In this document: positions 27,032 through 34,794 of the stretch, piece after piece
Numbering within the stretch: position 1 is the stretch's first letter
Layout: each line of letters starts with the position of its first letter
Assembly: GCA_026707585.1 (NCBI GenBank)
Contig: JAPOWQ010000029.1
Span: 169,362 to 233,361, forward strand
Length of the DNA: 64,000 nt
Source of the DNA: Chloroflexota bacterium
GTDB taxonomy: Bacteria > Chloroflexota > UBA11872
Direction of reading: 5' to 3'
Notes under the pieces: generated by a model
Seen by the model: only the letters and a program-made list of their open reading frames with translations
Told to the model about the DNA's origin: nothing
Database searches by the model: none
Translations under genes and position numbers: made by a program

Positions 27032-27645
27032 AAGAACCCGAACCGCCGCTTCGGCGGGGCCTCGACGTTGACCTCATCCGGAGCGAACTCCACGGAGAAC
27101 GCCTCGTGGTGGATGGCCCCGGTTGGCGTCAGGTCACTCTCCATCAGGCTGATGTGAGACACCGTGAAGAGTCCCAGCCGGTCGAGTTCCATCGCCTCGA
27201 ACCCGCGGCTAATCGAACGGCGCGCTGTTGGCGCGGCCATGCGCCCAATGCGCGCGAGGGTGACGTGCGGACTGAACGGCCGCCGGTCCACCCGCAGTCC
27301 CAGCCCTCGCACGGCCTCCAGCACCGCCGCCTGCAAGTCGCGCAGGGCCTCGGTCTCGCCGCTGATCCCGGCCCACGCAACCCGAGGCTCGCGATTCTCT
27401 GGAAAGGTGCCCCCGCCGCTGAACCCAATGCTGAAGGGGTGCCGACCCCGCACGGCCGCCTGCATCCCGGATCGAACGCTATCGGTGCTCTGGGCGGGAA
27501 TGTTGCCCAGAAAGGCCAGCGTAAGGTGCAGGTTCTCCGGCGCGACGGTGCGAATGTGACGCGAAACGCGAGCCAACGACGCCGCTTCGGCAGCCAGCGC
27601 GTCCCGAAACGGCTTGGGGATCGTGACAGCCACGAAGGCCCGCAT
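27028..27645 (-). CDS. thpR: RNA 2',3'-cyclic phosphodiesterase (ThpR, 2H family)
   Basis: A 205-residue 2H phosphoesterase. Both catalytic H-x-T motifs are present, HLTL in ENLHLTLAFLG and HVTL in FSPHVTLARIG, about 85 residues apart as usual, and the start (RAFVAVTIP) fits the family. These enzymes open 2',3'-cyclic phosphates and can ligate tRNA halves in vitro. The C-terminal half ends with a beta-strand LDRLGLFTVSHI and a basic tail. It is divergent from the DXS-like gene, with 88 bases between starts. Confidence 0.88.
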   Translation of the reverse strand: MRAFVAVTIPKPFRDALAAEAASLARVSRHIRTVAPENLHLTLAFLGNIPAQSTDSVRSGMQAAVRGRHPFSIGFSGGGTFPENREPRVAWAGISGETEALRDLQAAVLEAVRGLGLRVDRRPFSPHVTLARIGRMAAPTARRSISRGFEAMELDRLGLFTVSHISLMESDLTPTGAIHHEAFSVEFAPDEVNVEAPPKRRFGFF

Positions 27646-27733
27646 GGGAGATCAGTATAGTGAGGTCACACACCCACTGGTGGTCCCGGTCGCTCGCCAT
27701 CTGGCAACCGCCGGCCGACAAACCCGAGTCCCA

Positions 27734-29005
27734 ATGACAGCCGCGTTTCCCGAGCGCCTGGCGGCTCAGCCGACCGTACCCGTTGAAGCGAGCGCTCGCG
27801 CCGCGACAATTGAGGCGCTGCGCAAACAGCTTGCCAGTCGCTTGCCATCGACCTCCCTGGCACTGAGCGGCGCTGCTGAATTGGTTGTCATGGTCGCGGA
27901 ATCCGTGGTCGACCCCGCAGCTGACGTCTTTTGGGATCGGGCCGACCACGCCCTGGCTCACGACCTGCTGCTGAAGGGCCTGGCCGAGGACACGGTTCTA
28001 ACCACGCCCGGACGTGCGGCCTCCGAGGCGGCCGGCGTGGCGGTCGCCAGGACGCTGCAACGGCACCGTCAGCCCGTCGTCGCCGTCCTGGATGAAGCCG
28101 GCCTCGGAACCGGTCTGGCATTCGAGGCCGTGAACCACGTCGGCCATCTACAGGTGCCCTTCGTCCTGGTCCTGGTTGACGCGCAGACGCCGCGCGGACG
28201 CAACGCCGGCGCGATGGCCCGATATCTCACCCGCGTTCGCGGCCACGCTCGCTACGCCGACGCAAAGAACCTCATCGAAACGACGCTCGGGCGTATGCCC
28301 GCCGGTGAACAGGCCGTGGAAGTGGCCCGTCGGCTCAAGAATTCCGTGCGTGAACTGCTGGTTCCCACCGAAATGTGGGAAGAGCTCCTGGGCTTCATGT
28401 ATCTGGGCCCGGTCGACGCGCACCGTGTGGAGGCGCTGGGCGAGCTATTGCGCCTGGCCCTTCGCGTTGGGCGCCCGGTCGTGCTGCACGTGACGCTGGA
28501 CGGGCGGTCTCCCGTTCGCTCGCCGTCGCCCGACGCCGCCTCGAATGACCCTGACTTGGAGCGGGCGCTGGCGACATCGTTAGCCCGCGACGAGCAAACG
28601 CTGCTCATTGCAACGGACACCTACGGGGCGCTCGATACCGCCGCCCTGGCTGAACAGGCGCCCGAGCGCTATTTCGATCTGGGTCTGGGCGGGGCGCATG
28701 CCGTGGCGTTTGCCGACAGCCTGGCGGCGCAGGGCTACCGGCCAATCGTGGTCCTCGGTGACGCCAGCGTCGAGTCCGCCCTCGCGACCCTGACCGCTGA
28801 GCGTGAGCATCGCAACGGAACGGTAGTCGTCATCAGCACGGGCCGGGGACTGGCCCTGCGTCCGCCGGTGCGGGCGGCCCTCAAGACGGCCGGTTTCGTC
28901 TGGCACCGTCCCGATCCACCCAACGAGTGGGCCGAGGCCCTGCGCGCGGCCGGCGCCCGTAACCGCTGGACCTTCCTCACGCCAGGGGCGATCGACTCCG
29001 GCTGA
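27734..29005 (+). CDS. DXS-like thiamine-fold protein with lost catalytic residues
   Basis: A 423-residue protein that aligns along its length with the first two domains of 1-deoxy-D-xylulose-5-phosphate synthase. Compare AAGVAVARTLQRHRQPVVAVLDEAGLG with the family ALGIAVA...GDGAIT, GLAFEAVNH with GMAFEAMNH, LGFMYLGPVDAHRV with LGFNYIGPVDGHDV, and RYFDLGLGGAHAVAF with RYFDVAIAEQHAVTF. The thiamine pyrophosphate motif is gone (DEAG for GDGA, LVDAQ for LNDN), the WDVGHQ His is changed (WDRADH), and the catalytic Glu of AEQH is Gly (GGAH). The C-terminal transketolase domain is absent. The intact frame argues against simple decay. The start is ATG 27734; an earlier in-frame start overlaps thpR. 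Confidence 0.75.
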   Translation: MTAAFPERLAAQPTVPVEASARAATIEALRKQLASRLPSTSLALSGAAELVVMVAESVVDPAADVFWDRADHALAHDLLLKGLAEDTVLTTPGRAASEAAGVAVARTLQRHRQPVVAVLDEAGLGTGLAFEAVNHVGHLQVPFVLVLVDAQTPRGRNAGAMARYLTRVRGHARYADAKNLIETTLGRMPAGEQAVEVARRLKNSVRELLVPTEMWEELLGFMYLGPVDAHRVEALGELLRLALRVGRPVVLHVTLDGRSPVRSPSPDAASNDPDLERALATSLARDEQTLLIATDTYGALDTAALAEQAPERYFDLGLGGAHAVAFADSLAAQGYRPIVVLGDASVESALATLTAEREHRNGTVVVISTGRGLALRPPVRAALKTAGFVWHRPDPPNEWAEALRAAGARNRWTFLTPGAIDSG

Positions 29006-29031
29006 CGAGCCGCGCCCGGCCGGACGGCACA

Positions 29032-29973
29032 ATGCCGGTTGGCGCTATTTCAGGAACGTCACCCATTACCCAGGCCGAAGCAAGCGACCTGCCTGACGCT
29101 GGGCGGATTGACGTCCACACGCATATCGTCCCTCCGGACGTCGTCAATGGCCGTCGCCGCTACAGCCAGGCGGACCTCTGGTTCGGTCGGCTTTACCGCA
29201 ACGAGCGCCGCGTGCTCGCCACGGCCGACGATCTGCGCCGGAGTATGTGCCGAGCAGGCCTTGCCGCCAGCGTTACGTTCGGCTTCGCCTGGCGCGATCC
29301 TGGTCTCTGCCGCGTTAACAACGACTACGTGCTCGAAGCCGCTGCCGCGAGCAACCCAGGCAGCCGCCAAATCCTCCCGTTCTGCGTCGTCCCGCCCGGT
29401 GACCTGGACTTCGCCATCGCGGAGATGGAGCGCTGCCGGGCGCTCGGTGCAGTTGGCGTCGGCGAGCTGTTTCCCCAGGGCCAGAGCTGGAATCTCAACG
29501 ACCGGTCCGCCGTCCGGTCGTTCATGGACACTGTGCGCACGCTTGGTCTGATCCTCACCGTTCACACCAGCGAACCGGTCGGGCACGCTTATCCCGGTAA
29601 GGACAGCACCACTCCCAACGCGATCTGGTCCGTGATCGAAGCTGCGGAAGGCGAAGTGCCCATCATCCTGGCGCATTGGGGCGGCGGCCTCGCCTTCTAC
29701 GAGCTGATGCCCGAAGTCCAGCAGCAGGCCCAGAACGTCTACTACGACTCCTCCGCCAGCCACCTTCTTTATCGGCCGGCGATTTACCGGCTGATGAGCC
29801 AGCTTGCTCCGGGACGCGTGCTCTTCGGCAGCGACTACCCACTGATTCGCCAGACGCGGGCCATCCGCCTGGCACGCGAGGCGGGGCTACCGGCTAACGA
29901 ACGGGCCGCGCTCCTTGGGGGCAACGCCCGTCGGCTCGGCCTGGTCGACACGTCGTGTCAAACGGTGAACTAG
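29032..29973 (+). CDS. Amidohydrolase-2 (TIM-barrel) family protein
   Basis: A 313-residue metal-dependent hydrolase or decarboxylase of the amidohydrolase-2 group (ACMSD-like). The N-terminal metal motif IDVHTHIVPP, a later His in LTVHTSEP, LAHWGGGLAFYE and the terminal FGSDYP with the conserved Asp are all present, giving a complete metal site. It lies 26 bases after the DXS-like gene, and its 3' end overlaps the convergent corrinoid protein gene by four bases. The start is ATG 29032. The substrate is unknown; ring-cleavage or sugar-lactone chemistry are family options. Confidence 0.88.
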   Translation: MPVGAISGTSPITQAEASDLPDAGRIDVHTHIVPPDVVNGRRRYSQADLWFGRLYRNERRVLATADDLRRSMCRAGLAASVTFGFAWRDPGLCRVNNDYVLEAAAASNPGSRQILPFCVVPPGDLDFAIAEMERCRALGAVGVGELFPQGQSWNLNDRSAVRSFMDTVRTLGLILTVHTSEPVGHAYPGKDSTTPNAIWSVIEAAEGEVPIILAHWGGGLAFYELMPEVQQQAQNVYYDSSASHLLYRPAIYRLMSQLAPGRVLFGSDYPLIRQTRAIRLAREAGLPANERAALLGGNARRLGLVDTSCQTVN

Positions 29974-30845
29974 ACCGTCCGCACCTTCTCGCGCTCGATC
30001 TCGGCCATCAGCCGCTCGATGTGCGTGGGGTTGTAGCCGGCGGCTCGCGCCTGCTCTGTCAGCCCCTCGGCTTCCATCAGACCGTCGGCATGCGACTCGG
30101 TTCCGGGCTCTTCACGCACAGCCACCTGCAGCGCGTCACGCGCTCGCAGATAGAACGACCGACCCATATCTTCGGCCTCGTCCTCGTTGGCCAGCACGCC
30201 GAGCAAGCGCTTGGCCAGGATGACGGCCGAAGCCGCGTCGGCCGCGTAGCCATCCGCGCCGATTTCGTCGGCATAGCGCTGCGTGACGGGGGCCCCGCCG
30301 ATGATGCAGTGCACCTGGTCCTCCAGCCCGGCCGCCTCCACCGCCTCGATCGTGTTGCGCATGTTGGTCATGGTGGTCGTCAACAGGGCCGACATGCCGA
30401 TGATGTTGGCGTTCTGCTCCACTGCGTTCTGGATGTACTCGTCCGGGTGCGTGTCGATGCCGGTGTCGTGTACGCCGAACCCGGCGCCCTCCAGCATCAT
30501 CGCCACCAGGTTCTTGCCGATATCGTGCAGGTCGCCGCGGACCGTCCCGATAACCACCTGGCCCACCGGTTCAATGCCCGACGCGGCCAGGATCGGCCGC
30601 AGGATCGCCATTCCCGCCTTCATTGCCCGTGCCGAGATCAGCACCTCGGGCACGTAGTACTGGTTGGTGCGGAATAACTCGCCCACCACGTCCATGCCCG
30701 GAATCATTCCGTCGTTGATGATCGACGAAGCCTCCACGCCTTCGTCGAGCGCGGTGCGGACCGTGGAGTCCACGGTCGGGGCATCGCCACGGATGATGGC
30801 GTTGCCAAGGTCCTTGAACGCTTGCTCCACGTCGAAGCTGGACAT
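29970..30845 (-). CDS. Corrinoid (B12-binding) methyltransferase protein with long C-terminal tail
   Basis: A 291-residue protein of the MtbC/MttC/MtmC type. An N-terminal helical cap (about residues 1-85) precedes a Rossmann-like B12 domain (about 90-210) with GDLHDIGKNLVAMMLEGAGF, where His107 is the lower axial cobalt ligand, MSALLTTTMTNM, and IIGGAPV. Such proteins shuttle methyl groups between a substrate methyltransferase and a corrinoid:acceptor methyltransferase. After the domain come about 80 extra residues (DMGRSFYLRARDALQV to IEREKVRTV), helical and charged, which I do not recognise. Neither an MttB-like methyltransferase nor a reductive activator is nearby. The ATG 30845 follows AAGGAAGGG. 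Confidence 0.88.
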   Translation of the reverse strand: MSSFDVEQAFKDLGNAIIRGDAPTVDSTVRTALDEGVEASSIINDGMIPGMDVVGELFRTNQYYVPEVLISARAMKAGMAILRPILAASGIEPVGQVVIGTVRGDLHDIGKNLVAMMLEGAGFGVHDTGIDTHPDEYIQNAVEQNANIIGMSALLTTTMTNMRNTIEAVEAAGLEDQVHCIIGGAPVTQRYADEIGADGYAADAASAVILAKRLLGVLANEDEAEDMGRSFYLRARDALQVAVREEPGTESHADGLMEAEGLTEQARAAGYNPTHIERLMAEIEREKVRTV

Positions 30846-31012
30846 CAACGCCCTTCCTTAGGCCAACCGACAGGACGCCAAACCCGGGTACTGGTGTGCC
30901 GCCGACTCTCTGGCGGTGATACTGGCGGGCGACGTCGCGCGACGACTACGGAGTAACTCTAGCAATTCACCGGCGACCCGACGGCCCAAATACCTCGCAC
31001 GGCGCCTGCGTC

Positions 31013-31612
31013 GTGCTCGCCAGCGGCAGTGCCCACAAGCTGGCCGAGTTCCGGCGAGTTTTCGATGGTTCCCACGTCAGTCTGACTTCGCCGCTCGACC
31101 TGGGCTGCCAGTGCGACGTGGCTGAGACCGGCGAGACCTTCGCCGAAAACGCCCGCCTCAAGGCCGTCGCCTACGCGCGGGCTTGTCGTCGGTGGACGCT
31201 CGCCGACGATTCCGGACTTGAGATCGACGCGCTCAACGGCGCACCCGGCGTCCGTTCCAGCCGCTTCGCCGGGCCCACGGCGACCGACGACGACCGCAAT
31301 GCGCGCCTGTTGGAACTGCTGTACGAGATCCCCGACGTCCGACGAACCGCCCGCTATCGCTGCGCGGTAGCCGTCGCCGATCCCCAGGGCGCCATAGCCT
31401 TTCAGACGGAAGCCACGGTCGAGGGCGCGATTGGCCACGCGCCGCGTGGTGACGGCGGCTTCGGCTACGACCCGCTGTTCGTCGTGGGGCCGGGTGACAC
31501 GACCATGGCCGAGTTGCCCGGCGTAGCCAAGGACGTCATTAGCCACCGCGGCCAGGGCGGCCGAGCCGCGCGCGTCTTCCTGGAACGCGTCATGCGCGGC
31601 CGCCAGCCGTGA
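31013..31612 (+). CDS. rdgB: RdgB/HAM1 non-canonical purine NTP pyrophosphatase
   Basis: A 199-residue house-cleaning enzyme hydrolysing ITP, dITP and XTP to monophosphates. The N-terminus is LASGSAHKLAEF (family ASxNxxKxxEF), then GETFAENARLKA, LADDSGLEIDALNGAPGVRSSRF, and a C-terminal GFGYDPLFVV and SHRGQGGRA. The length is normal. GTG 31013 is the best start because the first strand begins there; no clear ribosome-binding site precedes it. It is followed by two SDR genes in the same direction, the first 98 bases away. Confidence 0.92.
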   Translation: MLASGSAHKLAEFRRVFDGSHVSLTSPLDLGCQCDVAETGETFAENARLKAVAYARACRRWTLADDSGLEIDALNGAPGVRSSRFAGPTATDDDRNARLLELLYEIPDVRRTARYRCAVAVADPQGAIAFQTEATVEGAIGHAPRGDGGFGYDPLFVVGPGDTTMAELPGVAKDVISHRGQGGRAARVFLERVMRGRQP

Positions 31613-31710
31613 AGCCTGTTGTCCAGCTCACCCGCGTCCAGGTGGCGTAGCCGGGCGAGCGCGACCCGCTGACGGGCCGCGACCCAGCCTTTGCTAGTCT
31701 CGCTACCCTC

Positions 31711-32484
31711 ATGACTGACGACACGCACGCCTCGCTGCCGCTTGCCGGTCGCGCGGCGCTGGTAACCGGCGCCGGTTCCGGATTCGGCCGAGCCATCAGC
31801 CAGCGCCTGGCCCGCGACGGCGCCCTCCTGGGGCTGGCCGAACTCAATGCCGCCGCCGCCGAGGAAACGCGAGCGCTCATTGAGGCCGACGGCGGCCAGG
31901 CCCTGGCGCTTCCCACGGACGTCACCGATTACGCCGCCATGCAAGCCGCTGTGCAAGCCGTGACGGACCGGTGGGGCCGGCTCGACATCATGGTCAATAA
32001 CGCCGGCATCACCAGGCGCGAGGCGTTTCTGGATCTCACGATCGATGCCTTCGACAAGGTTATAGCGGCAAACCTAACCGGTGTCTTCCACGGCGTCCGT
32101 GCGGCTGGCCTCCAGATGAAGCAACAGGGCGGCGGCGTCATCATCAACATGTCGTCCATCCGCGCCAACGTCGGCGGCTTCATTCATACGTCCTACTGCG
32201 CCTCCAAGGGCGGCGTCCGCATGCTCACCAAGGCCGCCGCCGTTGAACTTGGCCCGTACGGCGTTCGCGTCTGCGCCATTGGTCCCGGGGTTGCCGAAAC
32301 GCCGTTGACCGAGTCCCTGCTGGCCAACGAGGGCGCGCTGGACGAGCAGCTGGCCCGCGTCCCCATGGGTCGCCTCGGCCAGCCTGAAGACATATCCGAA
32401 GTCGCCGCCTTCCTGGCCTCCGACGACGCGGCTTACGTCTCTGGAGCCACGCTCTACGTGGACGGCGGGGAGATGACGCACTAA
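31711..32484 (+). CDS. Short-chain dehydrogenase/reductase (FabG-like), copy 1
   Basis: A 257-residue classical SDR. It has the cofactor motif TGAGSGFG, the NNAG motif in IMVNNAGITRR, the catalytic Ser in INMSSIRANV, and the Tyr and Lys in SYCASKGGVRM. GPGVAETPLT and the terminal ASDDAAYVSGATLYVDGGE complete the fold. NAD(P)-dependent oxidation of a hydroxyl substrate is expected, in the cytosol. It is followed by a second SDR with a one-base stop/start overlap (TAATG), so the two are co-translated. Confidence 0.9.
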   Translation: MTDDTHASLPLAGRAALVTGAGSGFGRAISQRLARDGALLGLAELNAAAAEETRALIEADGGQALALPTDVTDYAAMQAAVQAVTDRWGRLDIMVNNAGITRREAFLDLTIDAFDKVIAANLTGVFHGVRAAGLQMKQQGGGVIINMSSIRANVGGFIHTSYCASKGGVRMLTKAAAVELGPYGVRVCAIGPGVAETPLTESLLANEGALDEQLARVPMGRLGQPEDISEVAAFLASDDAAYVSGATLYVDGGEMTH

Positions 32485-33245
32485 TGCAGCCGGTAGCCAT
32501 CGTCACCGGCGCCGCCCACGGCATCGGTCGGGCCTGCGTTGAACGACTCGCCGGCGACGGCTACCAGGTCGTAGCAACTGATGTTGAGGGCGAAGCGCTC
32601 TCCGATTGGGTGGGACAGGCAGGCTACGCGGAGTCCGTCGAATCGCGAACACTGGACGTGTCCGACGTCGAGGCCGGCCAGGCCCTTGTTGCGGAGACCG
32701 TCGCCGCGCACGGCCGCGTGGACGCCCTGGCCAGCGTCGCCGGTTACACCCGGCGCCAGTCGCTGGAAGAGATCGACACCGACATCTGGAACGACATGCT
32801 GGCCGTGCACGTACGCGGTCCGGTGTTCCTGACCAAGGCCGTGGCCGAGGACATGATTCGCCGCGGCGAGCCGGGTTCGATTGTCCACGTTAGCTCGATT
32901 CGGTCCGAGTCAGCCGAGCCGGGCCAGGCCCACTACTGTTCGGCCAAGGGCGCGCTGCGCACCGTGACCCGCGCCATTGCCCAGGAACTGGCGCCACACC
33001 AGGTTCGGGTCAACTGCGTCGGCCCTGGCCTCACGGCTACGCGCATGACCGCCGACGTCCGCGCCAGCCCGGAGCTGTTCGTGCAGCGCAAGGCCACCGT
33101 GCCCCTGGGACGCTATGCGTCCGCCGCCGAGATTGCGAGTTGCGTCGCCTTCCTCCTGTCTCCGCGCTCGGCCTATGTCACCGGAACGACCCTCTATGCG
33201 GACGGCGGCTATCTCGCCGCGCTCGGCAAGACGCGGAAGTGGTGA
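32484..33245 (+). CDS. Short-chain dehydrogenase/reductase, copy 2
   Basis: A 253-residue classical SDR with TGAAHGIGRA, the catalytic Ser in VHVSSIRSE, Tyr in HYCSAKGALRT (Y-x-x-x-K), and a C-terminal LLSPRSAYVTGTTLYADGGYL. In the NNAG position it reads SVAGYT, a substitution at the structural Asn that some SDRs tolerate. It is directly coupled to copy 1, a common arrangement when two successive alcohol/ketone steps are needed. The substrate is unknown. Confidence 0.9.
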   Translation: MQPVAIVTGAAHGIGRACVERLAGDGYQVVATDVEGEALSDWVGQAGYAESVESRTLDVSDVEAGQALVAETVAAHGRVDALASVAGYTRRQSLEEIDTDIWNDMLAVHVRGPVFLTKAVAEDMIRRGEPGSIVHVSSIRSESAEPGQAHYCSAKGALRTVTRAIAQELAPHQVRVNCVGPGLTATRMTADVRASPELFVQRKATVPLGRYASAAEIASCVAFLLSPRSAYVTGTTLYADGGYLAALGKTRKW

Positions 33246-33304
33246 GACGGCCGCTTCGCTGGCTGATCCAAGCGGCAAATCCCTAGCCCCGGAGCCAGCA
33301 ACCG

Positions 33305-34159
33305 GTGGGATACTGGGGCGTGAATACCGCCCCGCGGGCGCCATTTCGCCCGAGCAGCCGGCGCGGCCAGAACTTCCTCGTGAATCGGGCCGTGCAACGG
33401 CGCATTGCATCCGCCGCCGCCCTCTCGCCCGGCTCGACCGTCGTCGAGATCGGCGCGGGGACCGGCAATCTGACCGAGGCGCTGCTCGCGCTCGGCCTGC
33501 GGGTGACGGCTGTGGAGATCGAGGACACGCTCGTTGCGCGCCTGCGCGACCGCTTTCGCAATCGTGACCATGTCCAGATCGTGCCCGGCGACGCCCGGCG
33601 GCTTGACCTTCGCCAGTTGGCCGGGGGGCCATTTCACATCGTGGCCAACCTGCCCTACAGCGTGGGTACACGCCTGGTCGTGAACTTCGTCACAGCCCCA
33701 AAGCCCCCCCGCAGTCTCACCGTGCTCCTACAGCGGGAAGTCGCGCGCCGCCTCACGGCTCAGCCGGGTGATATGGCGCTATTGAGCGTCATCGTCCAGT
33801 CCTACGCCCGCGCTCGCCGTCTGTTCGACGTGCCGCCCGAGGCGTTTCGTCCGCGGCCCAGGGTGGTCTCGACCCTTGTGCGAATTGATCCCGTTCGCCG
33901 ACCGGGTGTTGACACTGCGTCGGCCGCGGCTCGAATTGCGCTGGCACGCCACGGGTTCGCCCAGACTCGCAAGAAGCTACGCAATTCCCTGGCTGCCGGC
34001 TTGGGCCGGCCCGAGCCCGAGGTTGGCGCCGCGCTCGAAGCCGCCGGCATAGATCCCGGCCGGCGGCCGCAAACGCTCGCGCTCGGCGAGTGGGATCAGG
34101 CTGTCGCGGCGCTCGAAGTCAGGCAGCCCACGCAACATCCCCGCGGCGGGGCGGCATGA
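33305..34159 (+). CDS. rsmA: 16S rRNA dimethyladenosine transferase
   Basis: A 284-residue KsgA/RsmA enzyme that dimethylates two adjacent adenines near the 3' end of 16S rRNA during 30S maturation. GQNFLVNRAV opens the fold, followed by the S-adenosylmethionine loop VEIGAGTGNLT, the acidic strand VTAVEIEDTL, and the catalytic NLPY in ANLPYSVGT. The C-terminal helical rRNA-binding region has RARRLFDVPPEAFRPRPRV and FAQTRKKLRNSL. The frame allows GTG 33305 or GTG 33320; both leave a short basic leader. The stop overlaps the pth start (ATGA). Confidence 0.92.
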   Translation: MGYWGVNTAPRAPFRPSSRRGQNFLVNRAVQRRIASAAALSPGSTVVEIGAGTGNLTEALLALGLRVTAVEIEDTLVARLRDRFRNRDHVQIVPGDARRLDLRQLAGGPFHIVANLPYSVGTRLVVNFVTAPKPPRSLTVLLQREVARRLTAQPGDMALLSVIVQSYARARRLFDVPPEAFRPRPRVVSTLVRIDPVRRPGVDTASAAARIALARHGFAQTRKKLRNSLAAGLGRPEPEVGAALEAAGIDPGRRPQTLALGEWDQAVAALEVRQPTQHPRGGAA

Positions 34160-34794
34160 AGCGCTGGATGCGACGCTGGCGTCGCCGTTCCGGGCCGTCG
34201 TTTCGACCCGCACGCCTGATCGTCGGCCTCGGCAATCCGGGCGCCGACTACCTCGGCACCCGTCACAACCTTGGATTCCTGGTATGCGACCGCCTCGCCG
34301 CGCAAGGCCCCGCCCACTGGCGCGCCGCGCGCTACCGAGCCGAGATCTGGACTGGTCAGATTGAAGACTTGCCCGTGTGCCTGCTCAAGCCGCAGACCTT
34401 CGTCAACGATTCGGGATCCGCCGTCCAGGCCGCCCTGCGGACCTTTGGCTTGGAGCCGTCGACGCTCATCCTGGTGCATGACGATCTCGATCTGGACTTC
34501 GCTCGGATCCGTATTCGACCCGCCGGCGGCAGCGGCGGGCACAACGGCCTGCGCTCGATCATTCGTACCCTCGGCACCGACCAGCTGGTGCGGGTGAAGA
34601 TTGGGCTTGGCCGCCCGCCGGCCGGCGTCGATCCCGCCGACTTCGTGCTGTCACGCTTCGCTCCGGCGGAGCGCGACGACGCCAACCAGGCCGTGGGACA
34701 CGCGGCCGCTGCCGTTCGCGCGCTCCTGACCACTGATCTGGACTCGACCATGCAGCAATTCAATCGACTCAATGGCGCTCATCGGCCTGCTTGA
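34156..34794 (+). CDS. pth: Peptidyl-tRNA hydrolase
   Basis: A 212-residue enzyme releasing peptides from dropped-off peptidyl-tRNA. The core motifs are LIVGLGNPGADY, TRHNLGF (His is the catalytic base), LLKPQTFVNDSG, LVHDDLDLDF and AGGSGGHNGLRSI. A very basic 18-residue leader (KRWMRRWRRRSG) precedes the first strand and is not usual; it may help bind RNA. The start ATG overlaps the rsmA stop, and the 3' end overlaps the mfd start by 23 bases, so rsmA, pth and mfd form a tight operon. Confidence 0.93.
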   Translation: MKRWMRRWRRRSGPSFRPARLIVGLGNPGADYLGTRHNLGFLVCDRLAAQGPAHWRAARYRAEIWTGQIEDLPVCLLKPQTFVNDSGSAVQAALRTFGLEPSTLILVHDDLDLDFARIRIRPAGGSGGHNGLRSIIRTLGTDQLVRVKIGLGRPPAGVDPADFVLSRFAPAERDDANQAVGHAAAAVRALLTTDLDSTMQQFNRLNGAHRPA

